From positions 1 to 20,814 of the forward strand of contig JALLBK010000399.1 in the NCBI GenBank assembly GCA_036940085.1: a stretch of 20,814 bases of DNA, read 5' to 3'. Both the position numbers and the translations under genes were made by a program. Shown piece by piece: positions 17,932 to 20,814 of the stretch; position 1 is the first letter of the stretch, and every line of letters begins with the position of its first letter. The notes beneath the pieces are model-generated. The model was given only the letters and a program-made list of their open reading frames with translations, searched no databases and had not been told where the DNA came from. The DNA comes from Discostella pseudostelligera (Eukaryota; Bacillariophyta; Thalassiosirophyceae; Thalassiosirales; Thalassiosiraceae).

Positions 17932-20814
17932 ATGGCGGACATCGACAACGACAACACTATCGACGAAGTAGTGAAGAAGGGAGGACCTTCGAAAAAAGAA
18001 CTCAAAAAGCTTGCCAAGAAGGCAGAGAAAGATGCTGCCAAAGGGAAGGGGGCGGAGATTACGACGACGACGACGACGAAGGCCACTGTCAATACTGGTG
18101 ATGGCGGCACTGCTGCTGCTGCTGCTGTTTCGTTTGCTGTAGTAGCTCCAATCTATCAGCTAGCCAATGTACCCCTCCCAACCACCACCACTGGCGCTAC
18201 TACTATAATATCCGATCCATGCACTCTCAAAGCCTGCATGGCGTCCATTTTGTATGGTATTCCCTTGCTACCCTATTATGGCGGCGGCGGCGGCGGTGGC
18301 ACTACTACAGAGGATAGTAGTTTGTCATTTCTTCATGGACCTGCCTTGCTCTATTCGGGTAGTAATGGTAGCAGTAGTGGCATTAATGGTGCCTTGGCAT
18401 TTGGGGGCAATGGCATTATCAAGGCATTGACATTACTATCGGTTAACACCAACACTAATGGTGATGCTGAGGTGGAAGGAGAGGGAACGATGCGTCATCT
18501 AACTCCCATGATGGATGATTGGTTGGAATATGAACGGTGTGAACTCCGTCCGGCTTTGGCCACCAATGATGTGAAATTGATCGAGAGGGCATTGAAGAAG
18601 ATTGAGGCGGCCTTATTGGAGCATGGTGGAAGGAGTGTAGTGGGCGGTGGCGGAAGTGGTGATTCATCATTGACCGCTGCCGATGTGGCCATTACCCTCA
18701 CTCTACTATTGCACCAAGAGAAGACGACGACCTCCTTGGTATTGCCATCTACCATCCAAGCCTATGTCGATACTACCAAACATTCTTCCATGTATGCCTC
18801 GGCCAAAATTCTGGCCAAATCGTTACTACCACCACCGAAACTGGATGTATCTGATCCATCCTTACTCAAGGCATCTTCGGCAATCTTCGCCTCGGCCATA
18901 CTCTCCGTCTTTCCCATGGCCATCACCCTAGGTTTGGAAATCAAGGCATTTAAATGCAAAGATATCAAACATGGTGATTATCAATGCAATTTGGCCATGC
19001 CATTATACCAAAAACTCAAGGCATCGGGTATACCATTGCCACATGGGGTGGATTCTCCTCAAAAGGTGGCACACCTTATTATTGATGAAATATTGGCACA
19101 AGATGAGGAATCTAATCCGGTATTGTGTGATTTGTCTGTCAATGGGCCCGGATTTATCATGAGTCGAATTAAGGCATCGTATTTGAGTAATGGTGTCAAT
19201 TGTATTATTCAGGAGAATGCACCGACCATGCCGAAGACTTGTGGTGGTGGCCGCAGCAGCAATACTACCACCACCGACACCGTCGACACTACAAACAACC
19301 GCAACAGCAACAATATCGTCGTGGTGGACTTCTCCAGTCCCAACATTGCCAAGGAAATGCATGTGGGACACTTGCGTTCGACGATTATTGGGGAAGCCGT
19401 ATGTCGTATTCTCGAATATACTGGATCGAATGTATTGCGGGTCAATCATGTCGGTGATTGGGGTACTCAATTTGGTATGCTTATACAGTATCTTAAGGAG
19501 GAATATCCCGATTTTGCTGCTGCTTNTGGAAATGATGCCAATATGCCCAACATTACCGACCTTACCTTATTCTACAAAAATGCCAAATCTCGATTTGATG
19601 AATCACCCGAATTCAAGAAGATTAGTCAATTGAATGTTGTGAAATTACAAGCTGGCGATCCAGAGTGTCAACGCATCTGGCAGGTATTGTGCGACATTAG
19701 TCGCAGGGAGTTTGAGAAGGTGTACAATCGACTTGATATCACAGTAGAGGAATGTGGTGAATCCTTTTACAATGATAAGATTCCTGCGGTAATTGATGAA
19801 TTCGTCGATAGGGGTATGATTAGTGTTGAGGAGGGTGGTGCCAAATGTGTCTTTGTTCCGAAATTTAAGGTGCCGTTGATGTTGCAAAAGAGTGATGGAG
19901 GGTATGGATATGATTCCACGGATATGGCTGCGATTAAGTTTCGATTGCATACGTTGAAGGCGTCGCATCTTGTTTATATTACAGACTTTACGCAGGTGAT
20001 TTCCAAACATGCAATCACATTTGGTTGGTCTTGTTTGCAGATTAGTCAAAAATTTCTCACCACTGGAATATTGTATACCCGGTCATTATTATCAGGGGGA
20101 TCACTTCCAAATGGTATTTGCTGCCGCCAAAAAAATTGGTTGGGTCAATGACGACAGTCACCGTCTCGATCATATTGGCTTTGGTACTGTCCAGGGTGAG
20201 GATGGCAAGCGATTCAAGACGCGGAGTGGTGACACCGTTCGACTTGTGGATTTGTTAGATGAGGCCGTGTCGAGGATGGAATTGAGTTTGAAAGAGCGCA
20301 TTGCCGAGGGTAGGGCGAATATATCCGAGGAGGAAGTGCATGAGACGGCGTCTGCGATGGGATATGGTGCCGTGAAGTACTTTGACTTGCGTCGTAATCC
20401 AACTTCCAACTATGTGAGTTTTGGGTTTTGGTGGTGGTGGGGGGGTGACACTGTATTATGTTCGTATACGCTTTTGTTGCTCATTCCAATATATTATGTG
20501 TTCCTCTCTCTCTCTCCCTCGTTTCAGATATTTTCCTACGATCGCATGTTAGACACTAAGGGGAACACGGCCATCTACTTGCTGTACGCCCACGCGCGTT
20601 TGGAATCGATTATTACCAAAGGAAAGGCCGACCACGGCATCGATATCGACGCGCTCATTCGGGAGGGAAAAGCCCAAATTGTCCTGGCACATAAATCCGA
20701 ACGCAATCTGGGCCTGCATTTACAATGCTTCGCGGACTCCATTGAGGAAACATTGAAAGATCTTTATCCATATCACATATGCGATTTCCTCTACGAACTG
20801 TCGATTGCTGCTTC
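17932..20814 (+). CDS. RARS1: Arginyl-tRNA synthetase, cytosolic type, with an N-terminal GST-C-like extension; 3' end outside the window
   Basis: Exons are 17932-19995, 20096-20413 and 20528-20814 (open at the edge). The introns (100 and 114 bp, CAG|GTGATT...TCAG and TAT|GTGAGT...TTTCAG) are both phase 0. The class I enzyme joins arginine to tRNA-Arg using ATP. Seen in order: a Lys-rich helix (about 20-40, [20 protein letters not shown]), low-complexity Thr/Ala/Gly tracts, and a GST-C-like stretch (187-296: [42 protein letters not shown]). The ArgRS N-terminal tRNA-binding domain follows (about 304-440, with [16 protein letters not shown]), then the catalytic domain with the HIGH equivalent H477-V-G-H480 and the nucleotide-binding [15 protein letters not shown]. 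The first splice joins DFTQ to [13 protein letters not shown], matching the family D-x-GQ-x-x-HFQ. The KMSKS equivalent [11 protein letters not shown] starts near K729, and the anticodon-binding DALR domain begins in exon 3. No plastid or mitochondrial presequence precedes it. One ambiguous base (N, 19526) affects one codon. Confidence 0.95.

Noticed and set aside
1..20814. tRNA, rRNA, transposase or viral genes
   Set aside because: I looked for T-arm-like GGTTCRA contexts, rRNA-like stretches, and reverse transcriptase or transposase signatures in the translated frames and saw none; a covariance search would be needed to exclude small RNAs.

Overview
The window looks like nuclear DNA of a diatom, most likely a centric (Thalassiosira/Skeletonema-like) species. 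The evidence is: eukaryotic housekeeping genes with short spliceosomal introns (63-114 bp, GT...AG); a predicted plastid protein with the signal peptide plus Ala-Phe transit junction typical of diatom complex plastids; tight gene packing with convergent, even overlapping, 3' ends; and many triplet-repeat homopolymer tracts inside reading frames. The species is inference; no ribosomal or organellar marker is present.

Layout. 1-1322 (+): the C-terminal part of the AP-2 clathrin adaptor alpha subunit, cut by the left edge. 1493-2242 (-): a predicted plastid-targeted NTF2/SnoaL-like protein. 2243-2946: a divergent intergenic region with two sets of short direct repeats. 2947-6562 (+): a four-exon importin-11-type karyopherin. 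6550-7332 (-): a four-helix membrane protein whose last codons overlap the end of the importin gene. 7440-10022 (-): a large Ser-rich protein in which I see a candidate VASt/ASTER-like lipid-binding domain broken up by low-complexity inserts. 10023-10937: intergenic. 10938-14017 (-): a two-exon, 994-residue TPR protein with kinesin-light-chain-type repeats behind a homorepeat-rich N-terminal half. 14018-16168: repeat-rich DNA with two weakly supported spliced small genes, one on each strand. 16169-17005 (-): a single-pass (type II) membrane protein of unknown role. 17006-17931: a divergent intergenic region. 17932-20814 (+): cytosolic-type arginyl-tRNA synthetase with an unusual N-terminal GST-C-like module, cut by the right edge.

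The genes do not form a pathway. This is an ordinary eukaryotic gene neighbourhood (endocytosis, nuclear import, translation, plastid and lineage-specific proteins), not an operon or a mobile island. The points most worth a second look are the domain make-up of the arginyl-tRNA synthetase, the VASt-like domain, the overlap of convergent coding ends, a pair of related non-coding blocks at 14211-14285 and 17488-17565, and the unresolved locus at 14.4-15.7 kb. I see no CRISPR array, transposase, reverse transcriptase, rRNA or tRNA gene.
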